Below are positions 23,768-31,092 of a DNA stretch of 64,000 nt, one piece after another. The DNA lies in NCBI GenBank assembly GCA_902768795.1, contig CACXMS010000003.1, positions 1-64,000 of the forward strand. Direction: 5' to 3'. The notes below the pieces were generated by a model. That model saw only the letters and a list, made by a program, of their open reading frames with translations. It ran no database searches and was not told the DNA's origin. The position numbers and the translations under genes are program-made. The first letter of the stretch is position 1. Every line of letters starts with the position of its first letter. Source of the stretch: an uncultured Eubacteriales bacterium. Lineage in GTDB: Bacteria > Bacillota > Clostridia > Christensenellales > CAG-138.

Positions 23768-24256
23768 ATGGAACAGATTAACTGGCTTGAAGACGCCGTT
23801 CGGCAACTTCCGAAGGGCGCGTTTCTGATGGTAAAGGGCAATCCGATGACGATCGGGTGGGCGCAGTTCGGCGTATTATGGGGCAAGCTCTGCGCGACGG
23901 TCTATGTGCGCCACAGCCGCTACACGCATACGCTTTTGGAGGACTGCGAATCGTTTACGATCAGCGTTCCCTCCGCCGGAACCATGCAGAAGGAGCTCGG
24001 CTATTGCGGAACGCATTCCGGACGCGACGGCAGCAAATGCGAAGCGCTTCATCTTGCACTCGTTCCGGCCGCTTTCGGCGCGCAGGACGGGCTGGACGGC
24101 TGCCGGTATCACATCGAATGCCGGATCCTGCACCGCAGCGAGCTGGATGAAAAAGCGATCGCCGATCCCGCTCTGCAAAGCCGCTATTACCCCGCCGGGG
24201 ATCCGCACACGATGTATATCGGCGAGATCGTCGGCGTTACCGAGGCAAACGTATGA
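23768..24256 (+). CDS. Flavin reductase-like FMN-binding protein
   Basis: This 162-residue protein has the FMN-binding split-barrel pattern of flavin reductase-domain proteins: LPKGAFLMVKGNPMTIGWAQFGVLWGKLCATVYVRHSRYTHTLLED, then FTISVP. Anaerobes use such proteins as NAD(P)H:flavin oxidoreductases or small flavoproteins. GGAGG five bases upstream supports the ATG at 23768 over an upstream ATG. Its stop overlaps the SDR start (ATGA), so the two are translationally coupled. The physiological substrate cannot be read from sequence. Confidence 0.85.
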   Translation: MEQINWLEDAVRQLPKGAFLMVKGNPMTIGWAQFGVLWGKLCATVYVRHSRYTHTLLEDCESFTISVPSAGTMQKELGYCGTHSGRDGSKCEALHLALVPAAFGAQDGLDGCRYHIECRILHRSELDEKAIADPALQSRYYPAGDPHTMYIGEIVGVTEANV

Positions 24257-24978
24257 AGCCGATCGCGCTCGTTACCGGCGCATCCGGCGGAATCGGCGGC
24301 GCAATCGCAAAGAAGCTCGCGGAAAACGGATACGCGCTTGCATTGCAGTACCGCTCGAACCGCGCCGCCGTCGACGCGCTCATAAAAGAGCTTCCGTCCG
24401 ACACGCCGTATCTGCTGCTTCCCTGCGATCTGACCGACGCCGGCGCGGTCGGCGAAGCGATCCGAACGCTGCACGAACGGCTCGGCAAGCCGTCCGCGCT
24501 TATCCATGCGGCCGGCGTCGCGCCGAAGCAGATGCTTTTCTCCGAAACCGACGATGCGCTTTGCAGGCAGGTATTTGATGTGAACGTCCTCGCGCCGATG
24601 CGCCTGACGCGGCTGCTTTCGGACGATCTGAGGGAAACGCGCGGCTGCGTCGTCGCGCTCTCCTCGATGTGGGGCGTCGTCGGCGCATCCTGCGAAGTTG
24701 CATACTCCGCTTCCAAAGCCGCGCTGATCGGGTTTGTCAAAGCGCTTGCCAAGGAACTGGCGCCGTCCGGCGTTCGCGTCAACTGCGTTGCGCCGGGCTT
24801 CGTTCCGACCGGCATGAACGCGCACCTTTCCGCCGCGGAGGTCGAGGACTTCCGCCAGGCAACGCCGCTGGAACGGCTCGGAACGCCCGACGACATCGCC
24901 GCCGCCGTTCTTTACCTGCTCGGCGCCGGATTCGTGACCGGACAGGTGCTTTCCGTCGACGGCGGTATTGTGATCTGA
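24253..24978 (+). CDS. Short-chain dehydrogenase/reductase, FabG-like
   Basis: This 241-residue classical SDR has the nucleotide-binding motif TGASGGIGGAIAK (8-20), HAAGV at about 90, catalytic Ser in SSMWG and YxxxK as YSASK, then NCVAPGFVPT and the C-terminal VTGQVLSVDGG. The fold matches 3-oxoacyl-ACP reductases, but there is no fatty-acid cluster nearby, so the substrate may differ. It is coupled to the flavin reductase by ATGA overlap and followed by a terminator. Confidence 0.88.
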   Translation: MKPIALVTGASGGIGGAIAKKLAENGYALALQYRSNRAAVDALIKELPSDTPYLLLPCDLTDAGAVGEAIRTLHERLGKPSALIHAAGVAPKQMLFSETDDALCRQVFDVNVLAPMRLTRLLSDDLRETRGCVVALSSMWGVVGASCEVAYSASKAALIGFVKALAKELAPSGVRVNCVAPGFVPTGMNAHLSAAEVEDFRQATPLERLGTPDDIAAAVLYLLGAGFVTGQVLSVDGGIVI

Positions 24979-25053
24979 CCGATCGGCATATCCGTTTGGA
25001 AAATTGCAGAAAGAAGCGCGTCGGAGGAGGTTTGTCAAGGTGGTATTTCAAAG

Positions 25054-25079
25054 CACAGTCGGTTTTCGGCTGTGTTTTT
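25054..25079 (+). terminator. Terminator after the SDR gene, start of cassette 1
   Basis: An 8-bp stem (25054-25061 with 25067-25074, one G-U pair) with T5. The same arrangement (TTTGTCAA, terminator, promoter) recurs at about 25941-26023. Confidence 0.75.
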
Positions 25080-25082
25080 CCG

Positions 25083-25129
25083 TTGCGTAATGTTGAAATA
25101 TGTGCTAGAATAGCTCCGATAAATCGGAG
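25083..25129 (+). promoter_or_regulatory. Promoter plus dyad for the small membrane protein
   Basis: TTGCGT (25083-25088), 17-nt spacer, TAGAAT (25106-25111). A perfect dyad CTCCGAT-AA-ATCGGAG covers 25114-25129 at the expected transcription start, where a repressor could bind. The 2-nt centre is too small for an RNA hairpin loop, which favours a DNA operator. Confidence 0.65.
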
Positions 25130-25145
25130 TTTTGGAGGAAACACT

Positions 25146-25568
25146 TTGAATAAAGGAATACGAATTGTATACTACATCACAGTTGTAATCAGTGCTTTGG
25201 TAGGCCTATGGCATTTCTTTGTCCCATGGATGTTTCGGTGGTATGACTACCTTCCGATGCAATATGAGAACCTTATAGTTGGAATTGATTATACGAACTA
25301 TTGCTTTTCATTGTTACTGTTTGGTTTAAGCGTTATATTGATTTTGTTGGGTAAAAGGGCTTTGGCAATGAATCGTGAGGTGATTTATTTCTACCTTTTT
25401 CTTACGGTTGTTTGGATTTTCAGAGCATGTCTTGCAAGTTTCATTGAGCCATGGCCACTGCAGCCGATTCCAGCGGCTGCGATTGGACAGCTGATTGCTT
25501 CAGATGCATTAGCTATTATGATGATAGTTGTTAGTGTGCGTTTTATCAAAGAAATAAGAAGAGAATAG
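25146..25568 (+). CDS. Small four-helix membrane protein of unknown function, TTG start
   Basis: This 140-residue protein has four hydrophobic segments (about 8-28, 46-67, 78-98, 110-132) and a short basic tail KEIRRE. Translation most likely starts at TTG 25146, preceded at six bases by GGAGGA; no ATG is available. The gene is A+T-richer than the flanking genes and lies in a modular segment whose flanks are repeated around the following GH16 gene, so it is probably acquired. The conserved-looking segment IGLWHFFVPW-like (VGLWHFFVPWMF) is not one I can assign to a family. Confidence 0.65.
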   Translation: MNKGIRIVYYITVVISALVGLWHFFVPWMFRWYDYLPMQYENLIVGIDYTNYCFSLLLFGLSVILILLGKRALAMNREVIYFYLFLTVVWIFRACLASFIEPWPLQPIPAAAIGQLIASDALAIMMIVVSVRFIKEIRRE

Positions 25569-25690
25569 CAAATTCCTGTTTATTGGAATGAAACAGATTT
25601 GAAACCTTCCGGGAAACAATTTCTTTTCGGGAGGTTTTTGTTTGTAAACGCACGTCCCACCGCTGTATAGCGGTGAGTAAGTGCGCTCTT
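25569..25690 (+). repeat. 3' structured flank, copy 1 (terminator plus double hairpin)
   Basis: It contains an ATTCC/GGAAT dyad, a terminator (25603-25611 with 25628-25636, then T5) and a nested hairpin with outer stem 25649-25653/25681-25685 and inner stem 25658-25663/25670-25675. The same order and sequence recur after the GH16 gene at 27012-27146, with compensating changes in the terminator stem. Confidence 0.75.
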
Positions 25691-25700
25691 CAAGAAAAAG

Positions 25701-25796
25701 AATGTCATCCTGAGCTGAAAGCGAACAATCTCTGAACGCTGTATTGCTTTTCCGTTCTGAGATCCTTCGTCGCTTCGCTTCTCAGGATGACACATT
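25701..25796. repeat. MITE-like inverted repeat (GTCATCCTGAG family)
   Basis: Terminal inverted repeats AATGTCATCCTGAG (25701-25714) and CTCAGGATGACACATT (25781-25796) enclose about 65 nt that include GAGATCCTTCGTCGCTTCGC. The TGTCATCCTGAG...GATCCTTCG motif is a dispersed noncoding repeat common in gut Clostridia and other bacteria. No coding potential. Confidence 0.7.
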
Positions 25797-25957
25797 CGGT
25801 TGTAGTTCTTTTACCTGCCGAGAGAATAGCTCCTTTCCGATAGCTGTTATCATTCATTTACCGCAGAAAGATCATCACGCAGCTATTCTGTGGTAGCGGT
25901 TGAAAACCACCCTTTAGAGAATAGCTCTTCAGAGGCTGTTTGTCAAAGGGAATTTTC
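25797..25957. other. Noncoding spacer between cassette 1 and cassette 2
   Basis: No ORF or RNA gene is recognisable. It contains AGAATAGCT/AGCTATTCT inverted pieces and the segment ACCCTTTAGAGAAT (25909-25922), of which a near copy lies at 27336-27350 after the GH16 cassette. Confidence 0.5.
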
Positions 25958-25991
25958 AAAAGTACAGTCGATTTCGGTCGTCTGTACTTTT
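25958..25991 (+). terminator. Terminator at the start of cassette 2
   Basis: A 10-bp stem AAAAGTACAG/CTGTACTTTT (25958-25967, 25982-25991). It occupies the position of the 25054-25079 terminator in cassette 1. Confidence 0.65.
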
Positions 25992-25994
25992 TTG

Positions 25995-26023
25995 TTGTAT
26001 CTTATTGGAAATCATGATAGAAT
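25995..26023 (+). promoter_or_regulatory. Promoter for the GH16 gene
   Basis: TTGTAT (25995-26000), 17-nt spacer, TAGAAT (26018-26023). It has the same -10 and spacing as the cassette 1 promoter; the dyad after it is only partly kept (CGACAAATCGG). Confidence 0.7.
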
Positions 26024-26081
26024 CAATACGACAAATCGGGATTTATAAAACAGTAAATATTGGCAAAAGGAAGATTTTGTA

Positions 26082-27011
26082 ATGACATTACCTGTTTTTT
26101 TACTAAGAATTATTGCTTTCTTTCAGGCTCTGATTTCATTTATAACTTACGGCAGCTGGACCAGCGAGATTACCTACCCCGTTAAACCGGTTATAATCCC
26201 CGCGCCCGAAAACCCCGCTTCACTTGACCTTGACGGCTTTACGCTTGTATGGGAGGACGAGTTCGACGGTAACGCGGTTGATTCCTCAAAATGGACCGGT
26301 TACAAATGCTCGGCCGAAAAATCAAAAACGCGTATGGGCTGCTGGTGGAATACCGATATGGCTTCGGTCAGAGACGGCAATCTGCATATTCATACAAAAT
26401 ATTATGACAAGGGATACAAGGGCGGAAGGCGCGGATGGTACAGTTGCGGACTCTGCACAGACGGTCTTTTTGATCAGACCTACGGGTATTTTGAAATACG
26501 CTGTATTCTTCCGAAAGGTATCGGCTCCTGGTCAGCCTTCTGGATGATGCCCCACAATATCAATGACTCAATCGGAAACGGCGGCACCGACGGCGCGGAA
26601 ATCGACATCTGCGAGGCTGCTTATTACCGTTATAAACTCAGCGACAATGTGAATGTTGTTTCTTCCACAATTCACTATGACGCTTACGGCTCCGAGCACA
26701 GGCAAAAAACAGCCTGCACTCCGTTTATTGAGAACAACGACCCCTATGAAGAATACAATACATACGGCGTTGAGTGGAACGATAAAGAGTATATATTTTA
26801 TATCAACGGCGTTGAGACCGGCCGCACGGATTTCGGCGGGACTTCAAAAGTGCCGGAGTATATGATAATAGACTGCAATGTAAACGGAATGAAAGGGTTC
26901 CCGCTCAACGGCTGGGTCGGCGACGCTCTTACCTTTGATTCCGAAGCGCCAACAGACTTTATTGTTGATTATGTAAGGGTGTATCAGTATAATTCTTTGC
27001 CCGGACAGTAA
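26082..27011 (+). CDS. Secreted GH16-family beta-glucanase
   Basis: This 309-residue enzyme has an N-terminal hydrophobic segment (1-23, signal or anchor) and one glycoside hydrolase family 16 domain. The catalytic signature EIDICE (Glu173 nucleophile, Asp175, Glu178 acid/base) is intact, with upstream LVWEDEFDG and downstream YGVEWNDKEYIFYING and DYVRVYQY, all typical of endo-beta-1,3(4)-glucanases. There is no carbohydrate-binding module. Composition is lower in G+C and codon use differs from the surrounding chromosome, pointing to horizontal acquisition. Likely role: degradation of plant or fungal beta-glucans. Confidence 0.92.
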   Translation: MTLPVFLLRIIAFFQALISFITYGSWTSEITYPVKPVIIPAPENPASLDLDGFTLVWEDEFDGNAVDSSKWTGYKCSAEKSKTRMGCWWNTDMASVRDGNLHIHTKYYDKGYKGGRRGWYSCGLCTDGLFDQTYGYFEIRCILPKGIGSWSAFWMMPHNINDSIGNGGTDGAEIDICEAAYYRYKLSDNVNVVSSTIHYDAYGSEHRQKTACTPFIENNDPYEEYNTYGVEWNDKEYIFYINGVETGRTDFGGTSKVPEYMIIDCNVNGMKGFPLNGWVGDALTFDSEAPTDFIVDYVRVYQYNSLPGQ

Positions 27012-27146
27012 GATTGAACCCGGCAAATTCCGGTTTGTCGGAATGAAACGGATTTGAACCTTCCGGGAAGTACTTCTTTCTCGGAAGGTTTTTGTTTGCC
27101 TAAAGCGCACGTATCACCGCCGCATGGCGGTGTATAAGTGCGCTCT
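27012..27146 (+). repeat. 3' structured flank, copy 2
   Basis: The order and much of the sequence match 25569-25690: an ATTCCG/CGGAAT dyad, a terminator with a fully paired 9-bp stem (27057-27065 with 27082-27090), then a double hairpin with outer stem 27105-27110/27138-27143 and inner stem 27115-27121/27126-27132. Confidence 0.75.
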
Positions 27147-27158
27147 TATGAAAAAAAG

Positions 27159-27273
27159 AGGCTTCCCCTTGAGGGGAAGCTGGCAACGAGGTTGACTGAT
27201 GAGGTGTTGCTTGCGCGAATCCGACACCTCATCCGCCTCGTTCCTCGGCACCTTCCCCTCAAGGGGAAGGCTT
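27159..27273. repeat. MITE-like inverted repeat (CTTCCCCTTGAGGGGAAG family)
   Basis: Two arms of about 49 bp (27159-27207 and 27225-27273) are imperfect inverted copies, each starting with a small CTTCCCCTTGAGGGGAAG hairpin and ending GATGAGGTGT. It is noncoding and resembles a dispersed repeat common in gut Firmicutes. Confidence 0.7.
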
Positions 27274-27398
27274 TTGCGACAGCAAAAGACGGAGGGATTA
27301 TCGTATTCCCTCCGCCGGATTATACTATTTCAAACCGCCCTTTAGAGAATCGCACTTCGGACGCGCTCCTTTCTGTTCTGCAACAGGTGATGCCAAAC
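27274..27398. other. Noncoding gap at the end of the accessory patch
   Basis: No gene seen. It holds the short inverted CTTTTGC/GCAAAAG, a GGAGGGA...TCCCTCC pair (27290-27315) that could form a hairpin, and the second copy of CCCTTTAGAGAAT. The ROK kinase stop codon follows at 27399. Confidence 0.5.
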
Positions 27399-28277
27399 TT
27401 ATTCGGCGATAAACGCCGCGCCGTAGATGCCGGCGTCGTTGCCGGCTGTCGCCACGACGATCTCGGTCGGATCGGTAAAGAACGACTTGCGCTGCACGTT
27501 TTCCCGCAGCGGACGCATCAGAAACTCGCCCGCCGCGCTGACGCCGCCGCCGACCGCGATCCGCTCGGGATCGAGCAGGTTGATGACCGACGCAAGGTAG
27601 GAACCGATATCGTCAATAAACGCATTGACGATCGCTGTTGCAAACGGGTCGCCCGCCTTTGCGGCGTCGATCACCATCTTGGCGTTGCTCCAGCCGTACG
27701 TCCTGCCGTCCTGTACAAGGCGGCTCGCCGCGCAGTACGCTTCGGCGCATCCGTCGTTGCCGCAGCTGCAGTGCCGCCCGCCGTTCACCAAAATCAGGTG
27801 ACCCGGTTCGGTGCCGTTGCCCCGGCCGCCGCGATACAAGGAACCGTTGAAAATGAATCCGCCGCCGAGGCCTGTCCCGATCGTAATCATGAACGCATTG
27901 GTGCAGCCACGCAGCGAGCCGATCCGATGTTCGGCAAGGACGGCCGCGTCCGCGTCGTTGATCAGGTAGACCGGCTTTTGGAGACGTTCCTCAAGCGCCG
28001 CCTTCAGCGGGGTGTTGGAAAAACCGAGATTGAATGCGTTCAGGACGATGCTCGCCGTTGCATCGATGCTGCCCGGGACTGCGACGCCGATGCTTCTGAC
28101 CGGTTCCGTCTCCCCTTCCTCCAGGGCCGCAACAAGCTGCTCGCATGTTGCCATTACCTTCTCGAAATCCTTGTCCTGCGGAAACGGCAGCGAGCCCTTT
28201 TTCACCAGAACGCCTTCGTCTGAAACAAGACCCGCAGCGATATTGGTTCCGCCGATGTCAAATCCGATTTTCGCCAT
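27399..28277 (-). CDS. ROK-family sugar kinase, glucokinase-like
   Basis: This 292-residue ATP-dependent hexose kinase has the N-terminal phosphate-binding motif FDIGGTN (6-12), IGTGLGGGFI, the sugar-site motif EPGH and the zinc-binding ROK signature CSCGNDGCAEAY. It lacks a DNA-binding domain, so it is an enzyme and not a NagC-type repressor. Glucose is the likeliest substrate but related hexoses are possible. GGGAG precedes the ATG at 28277, and the gene overlaps the upstream acyltransferase by 20 bp. Confidence 0.9.
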   Translation of the reverse strand: MAKIGFDIGGTNIAAGLVSDEGVLVKKGSLPFPQDKDFEKVMATCEQLVAALEEGETEPVRSIGVAVPGSIDATASIVLNAFNLGFSNTPLKAALEERLQKPVYLINDADAAVLAEHRIGSLRGCTNAFMITIGTGLGGGFIFNGSLYRGGRGNGTEPGHLILVNGGRHCSCGNDGCAEAYCAASRLVQDGRTYGWSNAKMVIDAAKAGDPFATAIVNAFIDDIGSYLASVINLLDPERIAVGGGVSAAGEFLMRPLRENVQRKSFFTDPTEIVVATAGNDAGIYGAAFIAE

Positions 28278-29499
28278 GATTGTTCTCCCGTTTTTCAATT
28301 CTTAATATTCTCAAGGTCCCGCCCGAAATCAATCGGTGCAGAGGCCGTTCGAGCAAGTAGGTTACGGCGATCGCCACGGCGAACGCCAATACGAGCGCCT
28401 CCGTGTTCAGCATCCACTGCGTCTGCGCGCCGAGCGCCGCAACGTCCGCGCCGGACCTGCAGCCGAATGCGATCCGAAGCCGAACCATCAGATACTGATG
28501 CCACAGGTACAGATTGTACGAAACCGCGGCGATGCTCTTCCACACGGCATTCGACAGCAGCATCCGCACGGGCCGCATCGAAACGCACATCCCGAGCGTA
28601 AAGCCGAGATACAGCAGCGACAGCGGATACCGGTACGTCAGCTGCCACATCTGGATCGCCGACGAATGGGAACAATCCCGGAACAGAAACGCGATGCCGA
28701 CCAGCGAGCCCAAAGCGATCGCCGTTCCGAGCAGCGAAAGCGGGACCTTATGCTTTGCGCGGTTCACGAACCACACATACACATACGCGCCGAGCATTCC
28801 GTTTGCAAAGACCGGCCAGAACGTCAGAAACCGGTTGACGTAAAACGCCGTATCCTTCTGCCGAAGACAGAACAGAAACGTGAACGCAACGCCCACCGCC
28901 GTCATTCCGAGATATGTCCACAGCGGTTTTTTCCGGAACGCAAACGCGAGCAGCGGAAAGATCGCATAGAACATGACCTCGATCACAACCGTCCAGAACA
29001 CGCCGTTGATCCCGCTGAACAGATAAGTGTCGGGCCACAGCATGAACGTGAACGTCAGATGCGAGAGCAGATCCTTCCAAAGGAACGACGTCCTGCCGGC
29101 ATACACTCCCCCTGCCAGCGAAAGGAAGAACATCACCAGCACCGCGAACAGATAGCTCGGGACGATCCGCGCAACGCGTTTGCGAAAAAACGTGCCGACC
29201 GATTCAAGCGGGCGCGACTCGAACAGGTGCCGCGCATGCGGAAGAAACAGGACAAACCCGGACAGCAGGATCATCCAGTCCACGCAGAGATATCCGCAGC
29301 GGCGGATGATATTCAGGTCGAGCGTTTTAATGCCGAACGATTCGAGAAACGGCACCGGATAATACGGCATCAGCCACGTTTGCTGCCAGAAGTGGAACCA
29401 CAGCACGACCAGAATGGCGACCGACCGAATGCCGTCCAGCACGCCGATGTGATCCATATCGAAGGAAAATACCCTTTTCCCGCATTTTGCAAGTTCCAT
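28258..29499 (-). CDS. Acyltransferase-3 family membrane protein (OafA/YrhL-like)
   Basis: This 413-residue protein has about ten transmembrane helices and the acyltransferase-3 hallmarks: an early LDGIRSVAILVVLWFHFW with the conserved histidine, RVARIVPSY, and WTVVIEVMFYAIFPLL. Such enzymes O-acetylate cell-surface glycans. Predicted initiation is unusual: the promoter -10 ends only six bases before the ATG at 29499, so the mRNA would be leaderless. A second in-frame ATG (MDHIGVLDG, residue 15) has only a distant G-rich SD. It overlaps the ROK kinase start. Confidence 0.88.
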   Translation of the reverse strand: MELAKCGKRVFSFDMDHIGVLDGIRSVAILVVLWFHFWQQTWLMPYYPVPFLESFGIKTLDLNIIRRCGYLCVDWMILLSGFVLFLPHARHLFESRPLESVGTFFRKRVARIVPSYLFAVLVMFFLSLAGGVYAGRTSFLWKDLLSHLTFTFMLWPDTYLFSGINGVFWTVVIEVMFYAIFPLLAFAFRKKPLWTYLGMTAVGVAFTFLFCLRQKDTAFYVNRFLTFWPVFANGMLGAYVYVWFVNRAKHKVPLSLLGTAIALGSLVGIAFLFRDCSHSSAIQMWQLTYRYPLSLLYLGFTLGMCVSMRPVRMLLSNAVWKSIAAVSYNLYLWHQYLMVRLRIAFGCRSGADVAALGAQTQWMLNTEALVLAFAVAIAVTYLLERPLHRLISGGTLRILRIEKRENNHGENRI

Positions 29500-29505
29500 A
29501 CGATT

Positions 29506-29534
29506 ATTATAGCCGAAGCGTCCTCTTTGTTCAA
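29506..29534 (-). promoter_or_regulatory. Promoter for the acyltransferase/ROK pair
   Basis: On the minus strand TTGAAC (29529-29534), 17-nt spacer, TATAAT (29506-29511). The position puts transcription start at or within one base of the annotated ATG. Confidence 0.75.
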
Positions 29535-29597
29535 TCTTTTTTGTAAAAAATGTAAAAAACGGGATCCGTTTTTGCTGTTTTCAAACGTTTCGCCGGG

Positions 29598-29879
29598 TCA
29601 TCGGAACCGGACTGCCGGGATCCCGAGCAGGGTTTCCGCCGGCGCGTCCAGCAAAAGCTGTTCCTTCTTCTGTTTGCCGAGGGCTTTGATGCGGTATTCG
29701 AGCCGAAGCGCGTCGGATCTGGTCGACACCTCCCACGCCGCGGCAATTGCGACCGGCGGATGGCTTTTCGTGTACTTTGCGCCTTTTCCCGCACGATGCT
29801 CGGCATATCTCCGGTCGAGATCCGGCGTGCACCCCGTATACAGAGAACCGTCCGCACAGCGCAGCAGATATACGAACAT
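29598..29879 (-). CDS. GIY-YIG domain protein (UPF0213/YhbQ-like)
   Basis: This 93-residue protein is a single GIY-YIG nuclease-type domain: FVYLLRCADGSLYTGCTPDLDRRYAEHRAGKGAKYTKSHPP, with the conserved tyrosines and the catalytic Arg in DLDRRY. Members of this family are small predicted endonucleases linked to DNA repair, with poorly known function. Translation starts at 29879, overlapping the stop of the EamA gene (ATGA), so it is expressed with the transporter. An in-frame upstream extension lies inside the EamA gene and is rejected. Confidence 0.88.
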   Translation of the reverse strand: MFVYLLRCADGSLYTGCTPDLDRRYAEHRAGKGAKYTKSHPPVAIAAAWEVSTRSDALRLEYRIKALGKQKKEQLLLDAPAETLLGIPAVRFR

Positions 29880-30799
29880 CAGCTTTTCCTCCGTTTCCCG
29901 ACGGGAAGCTGCGAAAGGATCACCGCCAAAAACACGAGCGCGCAGCCGAGCAGCTCCCGTCCCGAAAGACGTTCGCCGAGCAGCCACCAGCCGAACAGCG
30001 CCGCAAACACGGACTCAAGACTCATCAGAAGCGATGCGCCGGTCGGGTCCAGTTCCTTTTGCCCGATGATCTGCATCGAATATCCGACGGCGCCGGAGAT
30101 TACGCCCGCGTACAGGATCGTATAGCGCGCGTCCCAGATATCCCCGAGCCGCGGCGTTTCAAACAAAAACATCAGCGGCAAAAGCAGCAGGCCTGCGGAC
30201 AGAAACTCCACGCAGGACATCATAACGCAATCCGCGCCGCGCTCCAGAAAGAAGTCGATAAACAGGATCTGGAACGCGAACAGAAGCGCGTCCAAAAGCA
30301 GCATCCAATCCCCCTGTTCGACGACAAAATCGGACTTCACGCACAGAAAGTAGGACCCGACGACCGCGATTGCAACGCAGACCGCCGAGATCCACGGAAC
30401 GCGTCTTCTGAAGAAAACGCCGAACACCGGAACGAGCACGATATACAGCGCGGTCAAAAAGCCCGACTTTCCGACGGACGTCATGGCGATCCCGTACTGC
30501 TGACACGTCGCCGCGCCGCTTAAAAAAACGCCGCAGACGATTCCTCCGAGCAGCGAAACGCGCCATGCGCGCTTCTTCTCCGCCGGCGTCTGAATACGCC
30601 GCTCACGGTCAAACCGCCAAAAAAGAGCAGCAACCGGAATCAGCACGATTCCGCCGAGCAGAATGCGTACGCTGTTGTACGTCAGCACGCCGAGATACTG
30701 CATCGCATCGCTCTGCGCAATATAAGCCAGCCCCCAGATCACTGTGGCAAGCAGAAGCACGATTGCGCCGCGCAGCGGTTTTTTCGAACGGTTTTCCAT
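29879..30799 (-). CDS. EamA/DMT-superfamily permease
   Basis: This 306-residue protein has ten predicted helices in two EamA repeats (about 10-145 and 160-295). The first carries LLLATVIWGLAYIAQSDAM, typical of drug/metabolite transporters (RhaT/YdcZ-like). Substrate unknown. The annotated start (MENRSKKPLRG) has no visible SD, and a -10-like TTATAT lies within ten bases, so it may also be leaderless. A longer upstream frame runs through the pyr promoter region and is rejected. The gene is divergent from pyrR and coupled to the GIY-YIG gene. Confidence 0.85.
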   Translation of the reverse strand: MENRSKKPLRGAIVLLLATVIWGLAYIAQSDAMQYLGVLTYNSVRILLGGIVLIPVAALFWRFDRERRIQTPAEKKRAWRVSLLGGIVCGVFLSGAATCQQYGIAMTSVGKSGFLTALYIVLVPVFGVFFRRRVPWISAVCVAIAVVGSYFLCVKSDFVVEQGDWMLLLDALLFAFQILFIDFFLERGADCVMMSCVEFLSAGLLLLPLMFLFETPRLGDIWDARYTILYAGVISGAVGYSMQIIGQKELDPTGASLLMSLESVFAALFGWWLLGERLSGRELLGCALVFLAVILSQLPVGKRRKS

Positions 30800-30943
30800 A
30801 CGAGAAAATATAAAACGAAATCTCAAAAAAAGCAAGAAAAATTCGTAAGCGCACAATATATTGTCGTTTCTGCGTTCATTCGACACCAAACAAGCCGTTT
30901 TTCGCTCCTTTGCGAATTGTTGCAAAATTGTGAAAGATTTTAC

Positions 30944-30972
30944 TTTACAAAGTCGAAAGGGTGTGTTATGAT
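30944..30972 (+). promoter_or_regulatory. Promoter of the pyrR-uracil permease unit
   Basis: TTTACA (30944-30949), 17-nt spacer, TATGAT (30967-30972), about 120 nt upstream of pyrR. Confidence 0.8.
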
Positions 30973-30989
30973 ACCGACGATCCAAGAAA

Positions 30990-31078
30990 CCTTTAATTCG
31001 GTACGAGATGCCGACAAGGCCACCATATTGCTGCTGTAGGCGTAATCTGTCTTGTCGTGCAAACGGCAAGATTTTTTT
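30990..31078 (+). promoter_or_regulatory. PyrR-dependent attenuator leader
   Basis: The PyrR-binding loop is visible as CCTTTAATTCGGTACGAG continuing ATGCCGACAAGG (30990-31019), matching the anti-antiterminator consensus. A terminator hairpin follows (31050-31057 with 31064-31071, then T7). With UMP bound, PyrR stabilises the loop and termination occurs before pyrR, giving feedback on uracil uptake. Confidence 0.85.
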
Positions 31079-31092
31079 GTGCGGAGGAAGCG

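Noticed and set aside
25649-25685. Integron attC site
   Set aside because: The double hairpin has the right general shape, but the R'/R'' core motifs (GTTRRRY) are missing and no integrase is present.
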